The notes: generated by a model from the letters alone, not told the origin. A stretch of 64,000 nt of DNA from Ornithorhynchus anatinus (GCF_004115215.2 NW_024396743.1:620001-684000); one strand, 5' to 3'. Counted from the stretch's first letter, positions 1 to 10,427 are shown. Numbers and translations are program-made.

Positions 1-116
1 TAAGCTCGTTGTGGGCACGGACCGTGCCTGCTTAATGTTATACCGTGGTCTCCCAGGCGCTTAGAACAGCGCTTTGCACACAGTAAGCCCTCAAAAAATA
101 CGATCAAATCAATACC
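1..116 (+). repeat. LINE-2 3' end abutting an SLC16A5 exon
   Basis: Typical monotreme L2 tail: 'taagctcgttgtgggc' at the left edge, then a 'gcttagaacagcgctttgcac' type block, then a degenerate 'ctcaaaaaatacgat' terminus. It ends within a few bases of the splice acceptor of the exon starting at 121. Confidence 0.85.
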
Positions 117-120
117 GCAG

Positions 121-2078
121 GGCCGGTCTGCGGAGTGCTGGTGGAGCAGTTCGGCTGCAGGGTTGCGGTGATGGCGGGGGGCCTGCTGGCCGGACTGGGC
201 CTGGTGGCCAGCTCCTTCTCCCGCTCCCTTAGCCAACTCTACCTCACGGCCGGCTTCATCACAGGTGAGCCTTCCCCCGGTCGTCGTCGTCCCCCCCGGC
301 CCCCACCACCCTGCACGCCCTCGTCCTGGGACCCCGGGAAACAGAGGCCTAGTGGGGAGGGGGGCCCGGGGCAGGAAGAGGGGAGTCTGGAGGATGCGGG
401 GAGAAGCTCGTTCAAATCTCCCCGACCCCCTGCCCCAAACACACACACGCACCACCCCGGGGGGCAGCTGCAGAGGAGGGGGGAGAGTTGCGGGCTGGGC
501 AGGCCAGGAAGGAGCCTGGAGCCAGCTCCTCTCTGCCCCCCCCAGGCCTGGGCGCCTCCTTCACCTTCCAGGCGAGCATCACCATACTGGGCTACTACTT
601 CTCCCGCCGGCGGGCACTGGCCAACGCCCTGGCCTCGGCGGGCGTCTCCATCGGCCTGACCCTCTGGCCCCTGCTCTCCCGTCATCTGCTGGACTCCCTG
701 GGCTGGCGTGGCTCCTTCCTGGTGTTTGGCGGGGTCCTGCTCAACTGCTGCGTGTGCGGGGCCGTCATGCGGCCCCTCAAAGCCTCGCCCCCGGAGCACG
801 CGGCCGGCCCGCCGCCCCCCGCCGCCCTCCGGGGTTGCCTCTGGGCCTGTGGCCGGGCCCTGCAGCGATACCTGGCGTTCGACGTGTTCCGCCACAACCG
901 CGGTTACCGGATCTACACGCTGGGCGTCGTGTGGATGGTCATGGGCTTCGTGCTGCCCCACATCTACCTGGTGCCCTACGCCATGCGCCACGGGGTGGAC
1001 CCGGCCCGCGCCGCCCTCCTCATCTCCATCATCGGCTTCAGCAACATCTTCATGCGGCCCGCGGCCGGGCTGCTGGCCGGGAGCCCGGCCTGCGCCGGCC
1101 GCCGCATCCACCTCTTCAGCCTGGCCCTGCTGCTCAATGGCCTCACCAACCTGCTGTGCGTCACGTCGGCCGACTTCCGCGTGCTGGTGGGCTACTGCCT
1201 GGTCTACAGCGTGTCCATGAGCGGCGTGGGCGCCCTCATCTTCCAGGTGCTCATGGACATCGTGCCCATGGACCGCTTCCCCAGCGCCCTGGGCCTCTTC
1301 ACCGTCCTGGAGAGCTGCACCATACTCATCGGTCCGCCGCTTGCCGGTGAGGGCCCGGGGCGGCGGGGGCTGTGTGGGGCAACAGGTGGAGCGGGGGCCC
1401 CCCCGGGGCGGCCGCAGGTTCCCCCGCGGACCCCGCCACCGTTTCCAGATCGGGGTTCCCTTCCCCTCAGAGGGCACCAGCCAGCATCTCTACTGCCGCT
1501 GCTCACTCAGGGCCGGCCCTCCCCTCACTTTGGAGTCTCAGCCCCCCCAGCCCTACCCGCACCCCCCCATCCCCTCACATGTCCAGGGACCCCTGCATTC
1601 CCGGTTCCCTGCATTCCCCTCCATCCCCACGTTCTGGAATCTTCAGACCCCCCCCATTCCTTCATTTTTCCCCAGGGACCCCCTCAATCCGGGGGCCTCG
1701 AGACTCCCCCCCACAGCCGCATTCGCCCATTCCCGGGCCTCGGGACCCCCTCCCCCCAGCTCCTTCCACCCCTGGGCCTCAGGACCCCCGCCCCCTGGGG
1801 CTCAGCCACGGTCCCTTGCAGGTCTGCTGCTGGACGCCACTGGAGACTTCAGATACGTCTTCTGCACATCCAGCTTTATCCTGGTGTCCGCCGCGCTGTA
1901 CATGGGCATCAGCTTCTGCCTCATGCAAAGGAAGGAGCAGCCGGCAGATACGGGGACCCTCAAGGAGCCGCCTCTGGAGGAGACCCTCCTCCCCGGGGCC
2001 GCAGGCGACCTCCCGCCCAAGAAGCCTCCGTCGCCGCTGCCACTCCGCGTGGAGGTCATGTACGTGACCAGCGTCTGA
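121..2078 (+). CDS. SLC16A5: SLC16A5 (MCT6) 3' half, three coding exons
   Basis: Monocarboxylate-transporter-family membrane protein, 5' exons off the left edge. Coding exons are 121-264, 546-1346 and 1822-2078 (stop TGA 2076-2078); all junctions are GT-AG and in phase. The translation carries the MCT signature after TM4 (YYFSRRRALANALASAG, near 590-650), then WPLLSR, GWRGSFLVFGG, LLISIIGFSNIF, SMSGVGALIFQVLMDIVPMD and GLLLDATGDF, which match MCT6 closely and other MCTs less well. Known of the family: twelve-helix MFS carriers in the plasma membrane; MCT6 carries drugs such as bumetanide rather than lactate. The visible part covers roughly TM3 to TM12 plus a short cytosolic tail. The tail ends in YVTSV, a class I PDZ-ligand form, unlike the longer human tail as I recall it. 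SLC16A11/13 are the alternatives, but the neighbour ARMC7 favours SLC16A5. Confidence 0.9.
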
Positions 2079-2950
2079 GCCCGCAGATCTTAGCCCGGGG
2101 TAGTGAGCTTCGGGGCCGGCCCGAGGGCCTCCACCTGCCTGGGTGAGGGCAGCAGCCGCCGTGAGGCAGGGTGGGGAGGGGCGTGGCCAGAGCCCCCTGC
2201 CCCCGTGCCGGGTGCGCCGAGGCCACTTCTCTTGGGATACCTCGGGGCCGCCGGCCTGATGGCGCTCCAGGGGCTCCAGGCGCCCGGGCCCAGGTGCCCT
2301 GATGGCCGGACTGGATGATCGCGAGGTTGGTCGGACCCCTCGGCTCTCCCGGTTGGTGGAGCTGCACCTGGAGCCCGAAGACACCCGCCTGGCACCCCGG
2401 AGTGGGCACCCTACCCCACCATGTTGGGAGCCCCAGGTTCCCCCATCTGAAAGCTGAGCAGGGCTCAACGAGCCCGGGTCTTGGCTCGGAAGTTTGAGGT
2501 CCTGCCAATCCCGAATGAAGACAGCGTCAGAGGCCACCGGACACCGGGCATCACCTTGCCTGGCCTAGCATGACCAGCTCCCAGCCTCCGGGCACCTGTC
2601 AGGCCCCTCCTGACCCCGGTGGGCGGGATCGGCCTTCTCCGACTCCTCCGGCTGGCGCCACTGCCCCGTCAGCCCCCTCTCCAAGCCTCCCTGGTACGAC
2701 TGGGCGATGGCACTGAATTCCCCCAGCAACCTGGCAGGCCCCAGTGGGCAGGGAGAAGGGCCCAGGAGACCCCATGTGGGGCAGGGAAGGAGCCAGGGCA
2801 GCCCCTGGGGGTGGGGAGGGTGGAGGCCCGCCCCTAGGAGCGCGCGGAATGGGAAAACTCCAGGAGGCAAGGAAAGGGACCCGGGACAGCCCCGACTCTG
2901 GTCCGAGACTGGCCAGGCACAGTCCTGGAATAAAGCCTGCCTCTCCAGCT
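2079..2950 (+). other. SLC16A5: SLC16A5 3' untranslated region
   Basis: GC-rich non-coding stretch between the SLC16A5 stop and the first AATAAA downstream. No repeat family recognised in it. Assigned as 3'UTR by position and the polyadenylation signal; the exact cleavage site is inferred. Confidence 0.6.
2929..2934 (+). terminator. polyadenylation signal of SLC16A5
   Basis: AATAAA about 850 bases after the SLC16A5 stop, with a T/G-rich stretch (ctgtctgtttctc) following, as expected for a cleavage site. Confidence 0.6.
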
Positions 2951-4320
2951 CTGTCTGTTTCTCGCCAGGCCTGGGTGCAACTGAGCCAAATGGTCAGGGC
3001 CTGGGTCTGGGCCCTGGGTGGGGAGGGGTCGGTGGTCTGAGCTTCTTGCTCCTCTCGGGGTCTGGAAGTCCCGATCATCCAGTACCCTTCTCCCTGCCTC
3101 CTGAGCTGCAGGAACGGCACGGCTCAGTCCCAGGCCATGGTGGGGCGGGGCAGGGGGCAGGGGGCAGGGGCAGAGGGCAGGGGTGGCGGCTTTGGCTGGT
3201 GGGGAATGAAACGCACACGCCCAGCTCCTGACCACAGCTCTCCTAGCAGCCCAAGTTTACGGGCCCGACCCTTCCGGCTGCCGCCCCCGGATTTAAGGTG
3301 GGGAGAGTGGAAGGAGAGGGAGAGGCAAAGGAGGGGGAAGCGGGGTGTGTGTGGGGGGGGAAGGTAATCTGATCTCTGACGATCAATGACTCAGCTTCAT
3401 CCCGGGGAGACTTTACCCCTCCCCTACCTGGCTGTGGGCCAGGCCTAGCTGGGGCCTAGCCGGGGCCGGGGACCCTTGGGAAAGAAAGGTTGCGGGGACA
3501 GGGGAGGGGAAGGGGTCCCCGCGACTCGGCCCTAATCAGCCGGGAAGGGACGCGGGGGGTCACGGGGTCTCCTCGGACGGACCTCGCCCCTCGTCCCCTG
3601 CCGTGCCGCCCGGGAGGGGTGGGTAAGGGGGCTCCCTTTGCTGCGAGCGCCCGAGCCTTTGACTTTAAAAAGAGGCAGATGGTTGGCGGGCGACGATGTG
3701 CCCTGGTGCGTGCTGTTACCTGCCTGGCAGCGACCTCGGAAACATCCCGGGCCTGCCTAACCGCCTCCCCGCCCCCAGCCTTCCCCCTCCCTCCGGAACC
3801 CCCTCCCTACCGTGGACCCGGCCCCCGCCACCGCTTCCTCACTCCCCACCCCGTGACCAGCCCCTGACCCCTCATCCCACCACCATCCCGGGAACGGGGG
3901 TGGGGGTCAGGCATGCCTACGGGCTGGGGAGCGGGAGAACGGCCTCTGCGGAACCACCCTCGGCCCCCTATTCCTGCCGGGCCCCGGGAAGCAGCCAGGC
4001 AGGTGGGGAAAACGAGTCAGGAGTGAATTCCCAGCCCCGTGGCTCCCTTTGGTCCAGCGGCAGGGCCCGCTGGCGCCCGTGCCCGTTTGCTGGCGCAGAC
4101 CGTGCCCGGGCAGGAGTCCTATCGGAGGATGGAATCGATCTGTTCTGCAAAACCAGCCCCGGGCACTGGCCCGCTGTGGCCTGAAGGGCACGACTGGAGG
4201 CTGCACCGCTGCCTCCCTGCCCAGGATGGTGGTCACCCCCAACTGGCGCTTGGCTCCCCGCGGGCCAGACCTGGAGCCTTTTTGGCACCTGGGGCGGAAC
4301 CCCAATCTGAGCCCCCTTCC
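2951..4320. other. intergenic, GC-rich, no gene seen
   Basis: No conserved protein-like exon or recognisable repeat. It holds purine-rich runs (3130-3360), an AP-1-type TGACTCA at 3387-3393 and GC-rich single-copy-looking DNA. It could include regulatory sequence, but nothing in it proves that. Confidence 0.4.
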
Positions 4321-4324
4321 CAGT

Positions 4325-4512
4325 TCCAGCTTCAGGTGGAAAGGGCACGGGACTGGGAATCAGGAAACAGGGGCCTACTCTCGGCTCTGCCCCGGTCTGC
4401 TGGGTAGCTTTGGGCCAGTCACTGAACCTCTCGGTTTCCTCATCTCTAAGATGGAAAGAAGATCTGATTATCTTGTGTCGACTTAGCACTGAATAAACAC
4501 ATAGTAAAAAAT
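4325..4512 (+). repeat. old Mon-1/MIR-type SINE
   Basis: Diverged core-SINE: 'tggaaagggcacgggactgg', 'gggccagtcactgaacctct' and 'cctcatctctaagatgg' in order, followed by a degenerate 3' part. Confidence 0.75.
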
Positions 4513-4858
4513 AGAATTATTAATAATTAACCAAGGGAGATGGTGCAACCTGACAGAGCCTTGGGCACCTCCCTCCTCAGGCATACTCTCTCCACAGCGC
4601 CAGGGATGGGCACTTTCAGCTCGTCACAGGGTGACAATCGCCCCACTTGCCCAACTGTGCCAACTCCAGCCAGACCCTTCCCCTTGCTGGGGGTCCCTTC
4701 TCAGCCCGGTCTCCATGGGAGGCCCACCGGGGCTGAGAGGGCAGTGCCTGGCTCGTATCTGGTAGACGCCATCGTGGACCCCAAATTGGGGTCAGGACAC
4801 AGGCCAAGGGTCAAGCCAGGGCCCCCAGAGTCCGCCAGAATTACTCTAGACCCCCAGG
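4513..4858. other. intergenic, nothing recognised
   Basis: About 350 bases between two SINEs without a recognisable gene, repeat or strong regulatory signature. Confidence 0.4.
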
Positions 4859-4860
4859 GT

Positions 4861-5097
4861 CTGCACTGGGAGTCAGAGGTCATGGGTTCTAATTCCGGTT
4901 CCTTCACTTGTCAGCTGTGCGACTTTGGGCAAGTCATTTAACTTCTCTGGGCCTCAGTTACCTCATCTGTAAAATGGGGATTAAGACTGTGAGCCCCACG
5001 TGGGATAACCTGATTACCTTGTATTCCCCCCAGCGCTTAGAACAGTGCTTGGCATATAGTAAGTGCTTAACAAATGCCATCATCATTATTATTATGC
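4861..5097 (+). repeat. Mon-1 SINE
   Basis: Core-SINE from 'gggagtcagaggtcatgggt' to the terminal 'aagtgcttaacaaatgcc' with an ATT-rich tail. The tRNA-like head is missing. Confidence 0.9.
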
Positions 5098-5327
5098 ATA
5101 TTAACAGAGGGATGTGGGGCTGGGCCAGACTTCCAACTTCCACCCTGGGTCGTTCCAAATCAGTATTAGTGATGGTGCACCTAGGGGGTACAGAACGCTG
5201 TAAAAGGGAGATCTAATAATAGACAGGGTCCCTGCCCCCAGGGAGTTTATTCGGGGAGGCAGGCACTGAATACATTTCAGATTGGAAGAGGCGATAAGAT
5301 AGGCGAGGAGGGGTGGGGTGAGCACTT

Positions 5328-5400
5328 CATTCAATAGTATTTACTGAGCGCTTACTATGTGCAGAGCGTTGGACTAAGCGCTTGGAATGGACAATAGGGT
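5328..5400 (-). repeat. LINE-2 3' end fragment
   Basis: Reverse complement of the L2 tail: 'cattcaatagtatttactga', then 'gcgcttactatgtgcagagc'. About 70 bases only. Confidence 0.85.
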
Positions 5401-5625
5401 GGCCCTTGAAGAGCCACCCTCTGCTGAAGAGGAACCAGAAACAGTCTGGGGTCTCGGGGCCTCCGGAAGAGTGGCAAAGTCCAGAAAGTCCACGCCGGCC
5501 TGGGTCCGTTACCGGGCCGAGGTCCGGGCCCGGGGCCGCGCGGCCTCCGGTAGCCAAATGACCACCGCGCCGCGGGCTCCCTCTACCGGCCCAAGGCGCC
5601 TCCTGCACCCTACCATCCGAACCCC

Positions 5626-5805
5626 GTTAATAAGAACAAGGACGGTATTTGTTGAGCGCTTACTGTGGGCCAAGCACTGTTCTAAGCGCTGGGGTGGAGA
5701 GAGGGTAATCACGTGTCCCACGAGGGGCTCACGCTTTTAACCCCCATTTTACAGATGTGGTGACTGAGGCCCAGAGAAGCGAAGTTGAACTAACTGGCCG
5801 CCTAC
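5626..5805 (-). repeat. Mon-1 SINE, truncated
   Basis: Reverse-orientation Mon-1 beginning with 'ggtatttgttgagcgcttac' and reaching 'ccattttacagatgtggtga', then breaking off. Confidence 0.88.
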
Positions 5806-5827
5806 TATAACCAGAGCCCTGGTACTC

Positions 5828-6075
5828 AGAGAAGCAGCGTGGCTCAGTGGAAAGAGCCCGGGGTTGGGAGTCAGAGGTCATGAGTTCGAATCCCGGCTCT
5901 GCCACTTGTCAGCTGTGTGACTGTGGGCAAGTCACTTAACTTCTCTGTGCCTCATCTGTAAAATGGGGATGAAGACCGTGAGCCTCACGTGGGACAACCT
6001 GATTACCCTGTATCCACCCCAGCACTTAGAACAGTGCTCTGCACATAGTAAGCGCTTAACAAATACCAACTTCTT
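5828..6075 (+). repeat. Mon-1 SINE, near full length
   Basis: Begins 'agaagcagcgtggctcagtg' and ends 'agcgcttaacaaataccaac' with a T-rich tail. It faces the next, opposite-strand copy at 6096-6339. Confidence 0.95.
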
Positions 6076-6095
6076 TTTTTTTTTTACTCTAATGT

Positions 6096-6339
6096 TAATG
6101 ACGATAGCGTTTGTTAAGCGCTTACTGTGGGCCAAGCGCTGTGGGAGATATGAGGTAATCAGGGTGTCCCTCGTAGGGCTCAGAGATCCCCGTTTTACAG
6201 ATGAGGGAACCGAGGCCCAGAGAAGTTAAGTGACTTGCCCGAAGTCACACAGCTGACACGAGTGGCGGAACCGCGATCAGAACCCACGACCTTTGACTCC
6301 CAAGTCCAGGTTCTTTCCACTAAACCACGCTGCTTCTCA
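6096..6339 (-). repeat. Mon-1 SINE, near full length
   Basis: Reverse-orientation copy from 'agcgtttgttaagcgcttac' to 'ccactaaaccacgctgcttc'. Forms a tail-to-tail inverted pair with 5828-6075. Confidence 0.93.
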
Positions 6340-6459
6340 CGCTACTGTGGGCTGAGGGGAGCACGCTATGGTTACTAGACATGACCTCTGCCCTCAGGGA
6401 ACTTAAAAATCGGCATGGGAATCAGACGCTAAAATGAATTACGGTTAGGATCAATCTAT

Positions 6460-6727
6460 TAGTGCGGCCAAGTGGAAAGAACAAGGGCCCGGGAGGCAGA
6501 GCACCTGGGTTCTAATCCCCTCTCTGCCCTTTAATGACTGCGTGACCTTTGGTGAGTCACTTCACTTCTCTGTGTCTCGTTTCCCTCATCTCCAAAATGG
6601 GGATTCAATACCTACCTGTTCCCCCTCCTATTTAGACAGTGAGCCCCGTGTGGACCCCGATTATCCTGTATCTACCTCAGTGCGGTGCTTGGCAGGTAGT
6701 AAACACTTAAGAAATACCACTATTATT
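6460..6727 (+). repeat. Mon-1 SINE, diverged
   Basis: Contains 'aagtggaaagaacaagggcc', 'tgagtcacttcacttctctg' and a 'taagaaataccactattatt' tail. Confidence 0.88.
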
Positions 6728-6781
6728 GAATTATGCCTTCTCCCCCTTGTGATGTCCTTGCTCTCGGATTTGCCCCCTTTA

Positions 6782-7030
6782 ATAATGTTGGCTTTTGTTA
6801 AGCGCTTACTACGTGCAGAGCACCGTTCTAAGCACTGGTGGAGATACACGGTCATCAGGTGGTACCACGTGAGGCTCACAGTTAATCCCCATTTTACAGA
6901 TGAGGTCACTGAGGCACAGAGAAGTGACTTGCCCACAGTCACACAGCTGACAAGTGGCAGAGCCAGGAGTCGAACTCATGGCCTCTGACTCCGAAGGGCA
7001 GGCTCTTTCCACTGAGCCACGCTGCCTCCC
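6782..7030 (-). repeat. Mon-1 SINE
   Basis: Reverse copy from 'taatgttggcttttgttaag' to 'ccactgagccacgctgcctc'. Confidence 0.93.
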
Positions 7031-7032
7031 TT

Positions 7033-7236
7033 TATTCCCCCCCCCCACAGCACTTATGTACTTATCTTTAAATTATATATTACATTATTTATATTCACAC
7101 CTGTCTCCCCCTCTAGACTGTAAGCTCATCGTGGGCGAGGAACGTGTCTACCACCTGGGTTCTATCTCCTCTCCTAAGCGCTCGGTACAGGGCTCGGCAC
7201 ACCTTAAGCGCTCAACAAATCCAACGGGCTGAGCGA
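7033..7236 (+). repeat. LINE-2 3' end
   Basis: AT-rich L2 3'UTR ('attatatattacattattta') followed by the tail 'cctctagactgtaagctcat' and 'taagcgctcaacaaatccaa'. It ends just upstream of the ARMC7 CpG promoter. Confidence 0.9.
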
Positions 7237-7299
7237 ACGTTATTAGGTGCGGCGGAGAGGAGTAAGCGTCGGGGACAGGACTACCTCCTAGACGCCCCC

Positions 7300-7417
7300 C
7301 GGTTGGCTTTCCCGTGGTGGCCCTCAGCCCGCCCACTTCCGGGCCGCCTGCCTCCGCTTCCGGCAGGTTGGGGGCGGGCTGGGGGCGGGCCCGGAGCCGC
7401 TTTCCGCCGGGGCCGAG
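7300..7417 (+). promoter_or_regulatory. ARMC7: ARMC7 CpG promoter and candidate non-coding exon 1
   Basis: GC-rich block with two ETS/GABP-like sites (ACTTCCGG 7335-7342, GCTTCCGG 7356-7363) and GC boxes. It ends in a consensus splice donor, GAG|GTGAGC, with the exon end at 7417. This fits a TATA-less housekeeping promoter and a 5'UTR exon spliced to the acceptor at 8821-8822. The start site itself is inferred. Confidence 0.6.
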
Positions 7418-7552
7418 GTGAGCGGGCTCCCGCCGGCCTGGGGGGGTAGGGGGAGCCGGGGGAGCCGGGGGAGCCGCTCGAGCCGCTCGCCGCCGGCCGG
7501 TCCTGCCGGGCCCCGCGTTCACCCCCGCTCCATCTCTCATCTCCAGACCCAG

Positions 7553-8272
7553 ACGCTGCCCCCTTTAGCCCCTGGCTTCTTTAGCCCCTGGCCCGTTTAG
7601 CCCCTGTCTTCTTTAGCCCCTGTCTTCCTTATTCTCTGGCCCGTTTAGCCCCTGTCTTCCTTAGCCCCTGGCCCGTTTAGCCCCTGTCTTCTTTAGCCCC
7701 TGTCTTCCTTATTCTCTGGCCCGTTTAGCCCCTGTCTTCCTTAGCCTCTGGCCCGTTTAGCCCCTGTCTTCTTTAGCCCCTGGCCCGTTTAGTCCCTGTC
7801 TTTCTTAGCCCCTAGCCTGTTTAGCCCCTGTCTTTCTTAGCCCCTGACCCGTTTAGCCCCTGTCTTCCTTAGTCCCTGACCTGTTTAGCCCCTGTCTTCT
7901 TTAGCCCCTGGCCTGTTTAGCCCCTGTCTTCCTTAACCCCCGTCTTCTTTAGCCCCTGTCTTTCTTAGCCCTTGTCCCGTTTAGCCCTGTCTTCTTTAAC
8001 CCCTGGCCTGTTTAGCCCCTGTCCCATTTAACCCCTGTCTTCTTTAGCCCCTGGCCCATATAGCCCCTGTCTTCCTTAGCTCCTGTTCCGTTTAGCCCCC
8101 ACCTTCATTAGACTCAGTCCCTTTAGCCTCCTTCTCTTTTAACTCCTGGCTCCTTTAGCCCCCTTCTCCTCTAGCCCCTCTCCTCTCTAGCCCCTGGCTC
8201 CGATAGCCCCTGTCTTCTTTAGCCCCCCCCATCATCTTCAGTCCCTATCTTCTTTCCCCTGTCTTCTTTATG
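7553..8272 (+). repeat. 16-bp minisatellite (TTTAGCCCCTGTCTTC)n in ARMC7 intron 1
   Basis: About 45 degenerate head-to-tail copies of a 16-base unit, strongly C/T-rich on the plus strand. A higher-order period of 80 bases (five units) shows where 'attctctggcccgtttag' recurs at 7631 and 7711. Copies degrade toward the right end. It lies between the candidate exon 1 donor and the exon carrying the ARMC7 start. Confidence 0.92.
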
Positions 8273-8373
8273 TAAGTCCTGAGGAGCTGAGGGAGGGGTG
8301 AATAAAGGGTGCAAATCCAAGCGCAAGGTCAACATAGAAGGGAGTGGGAGAAGAGAAAATGAGAGCTTAGTCG

Positions 8374-8534
8374 GGGAAATTATATATGATAAATTATTTA
8401 CATTAATGTCTGTCTCCCCCTCAGCTTGTTGTGAGCAGAGAACATGTCTACCAATTCTATTATAGTGTACTCTCCCAAGCGGTTGGTACAGTGCTCTGCA
8501 AACAGTAAGCGCTCAAGAAATTTGACTGAATGAC
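8374..8534 (+). repeat. LINE-2 3' end
   Basis: AT-rich 3'UTR then 'cagcttgttgtgagcagaga' and 'agtaagcgctcaagaaattt', ending 'ctgaatga'. Located in ARMC7 intron 1. Confidence 0.9.
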
Positions 8535-8858
8535 CTTCTCTTGGACCTCCTCTCTGCCTCTGTCTCTGTGGGGGCTCTGGGCTGGGGACATTTTGGGGGG
8601 GGGAGCAGAGAGGGGAGGGGAACCCATTGGACCCTTGCAGCTTTATTATCTGGTAGGGGGTGGCAGGGAAACAGGACTGGAGGGCATCCAGTGTGACTTG
8701 CAGCCCAGAGAAGGGTTGTCCCGGAAGGGAGCGAAGAGAAGATAAAAGGGGAGAGAGGCTGGACAGCCTCGTGGGTAGCTTGACCAGGGAGGGCCTGACA
8801 GGGTCTCCTCTCTCCTTCCCAGTATGAGCACCTGACTTGAGGGTAACCTTATACCACC

Positions 8859-8945
8859 ATGGCCTTCCCCAGCAGGAGGAGACCAGGCCGGGGTCCCAGC
8901 TCCCTGCCTGGTCTGATGGATCTTTCCCCGAGCCGACCGTGGTGA
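8859..8945 (+). CDS. upstream ORF in the ARMC7 5' leader (28 codons)
   Basis: ATG in an excellent Kozak context (ACCACCATGG) inside the exon that starts after the acceptor at 8821-8822. It runs 28 codons to a TGA at 8943-8945, six bases before the ARMC7 ATG and in the same frame. A shorter uORF (ATG AGC ACC TGA) starts at 8824. Seen in sequence; that it is translated or represses ARMC7 is inference. Confidence 0.4.
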   Translation: MAFPSRRRPGRGPSSLPGLMDLSPSRPW

Positions 8946-8951
8946 TCGACC

Positions 8952-10427
8952 ATGGCGCAGAGCTCCCGAGCCGGCCCTGAGGGTGGACGGCTCGAGTACC
9001 TGCAGGCCCTGGTCACCGAGTTCCAGGAGACCGAGAGTGAAGGTGAGAGTGGCAGGTACAGAGGAGGTGGGAGCTAAACCGGAAGGCATTTGATCACAGG
9101 GTCACCCACCCTCTCTTGGACCACTCCATCGAGGACACCTTCCATTTCCCGGGCCCGTCCCTCTGCTTCTCGGGCCACGGCCCCTCCCGTGGTGACCCCT
9201 ATGTTTTCTCTCTGCAGAAGCCAAGGAGCAGGTCTTAGCCAACTTGGCCAACTTCGCCTACGACCCAAATAACTACCAGCACCTGCGGCAGCTGCAGGTC
9301 CTGGACCTGTTCCTCGACACCCTGAGCGAGGACAGCGATACCCTGGTGGAGTTTGCCATCGGTGAGGGGTGAAAACATGCGTGCTTGCACACGCACGCAC
9401 GTGCACACACACTCTATCTCTCTTTCTCTCTCTTCCTCTCACCCCCCTACCACACCTTTTAATAATAATAATAATGTTGGTATTTGTTAAGCGCTTACTA
9501 TGTGCCGAGCACTGTTCTAAGCGCTGGGGTAGACATAGGGGAATCAGGTTGTCCCACGTGGGGCTCACAGACTTAATCCCCATTTTACAGATGAGGGAAC
9601 TGAGGCACAGAGAAGTTAAGTGACTTGCCCACAGTCACACAGCCGACAAGTGGCCGAGCTGGGATTCGAACTCATGAGCCCTGACTCCAAAGCCCGTGCT
9701 CTTTCCACTGAGCCACGCTGCTTCACCTTTTGTTTTCTCCCTCTTCTCTTTGGCCTCCCCTGCCCCTCCAGGCCGGGGCAGGGCTCACTGTCTGGGCTGG
9801 AGAACTTCTGCTCTTGGGCACCATAGGCGGGTGGTATGCTGGGGCTGGATTTGGAGCCCGTGGGGCCAGGAGATGTTCTGGGCCTTGGGCCCCAGTAGGG
9901 ACATGGAGAATTGGGGTAGAGGCGAGGGTCGAGTTGGCAAGGGCAGGGTAGGGGCCTGGGAGAAGCCCACTCCTGGCCGAGCCCAACGATAGCAAGCCTC
10001 GGAGAGGGGGATGCCGTGTCCACGGGTCTGGGGGCCCGGGGCTGACCGAGACTCCCACTTTGCCTCTGCCCCAGGTGGTCTCTGCAACCTCTGCCCTGAC
10101 CCAGCCAACAGGGAGCACGTCCTGCAGGCCGGAGGCGTCCAGCAGATCATCGGCTGCCTGTCCAGCCCGAACGAGGAGACGGTGATTTCGGCGGTGACGA
10201 CCCTCATGTACCTGAGCGGGCCGTGGGCCCGACGGGCGGGCCGGGAGCCGACGGCGGCGGCGGCCCCGGTGGTGGAGTGCATGCTCCGCTTCTCCCTCTC
10301 CGCCAACCGGCGGCTCAGCAACCTGGCTGTCATCTTCCTCGAGGACTACTGCTCCCCGGAGCAGGTGGAGGAAGCCCGCGGACTGAGCGGACACACTGCC
10401 CTGGGCATCCCGCTGCCCCAAGACTGA
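8952..10427 (+). CDS. ARMC7: ARMC7, armadillo repeat-containing protein 7
   Basis: Coding exons 8952-9042, 9218-9361 and 10075-10427 (TGA 10425-10427) join in phase to a 195-residue protein, close to the human length of about 198. It begins [20 protein letters not shown] and carries three to four short armadillo-type helical repeats, for example [40 protein letters not shown] and [17 protein letters not shown], ending [19 protein letters not shown]. The family is a small ARM-fold scaffold linked in recent work to the spliceosome; its exact role is poorly defined. Intron 2 contains a Mon-1 SINE. The start is chosen by homology; a strong upstream in-frame ATG precedes it. Neighbours SLC16A5 and JPT1 match the mammalian order. 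Confidence 0.95.
9459..9725 (-). repeat. Mon-1 SINE in ARMC7 intron 2
   Basis: Full reverse copy with (AAT)n at the tail side, 'ttggtatttgttaagcgctt' through 'ccactgagccacgctgcttc'. Confidence 0.95.

Noticed and set aside
239-1477. Long 412-codon open frame on the minus strand over SLC16A5
   Set aside because: It is the antisense shadow of GC-rich SLC16A5 coding sequence, crosses its splice sites and shows no protein-family resemblance.
5828-5925. tRNA-like start of Mon-1 copies as tRNA genes
   Set aside because: The A/B-box-like heads belong to dispersed SINEs with long non-tRNA bodies; no complete cloverleaf.
7553-8272. TTAG-containing repeat as interstitial telomere sequence
   Set aside because: The unit is 16 bases (TTTAGCCCCTGTCTTC) and not TTAGGG or its variants.
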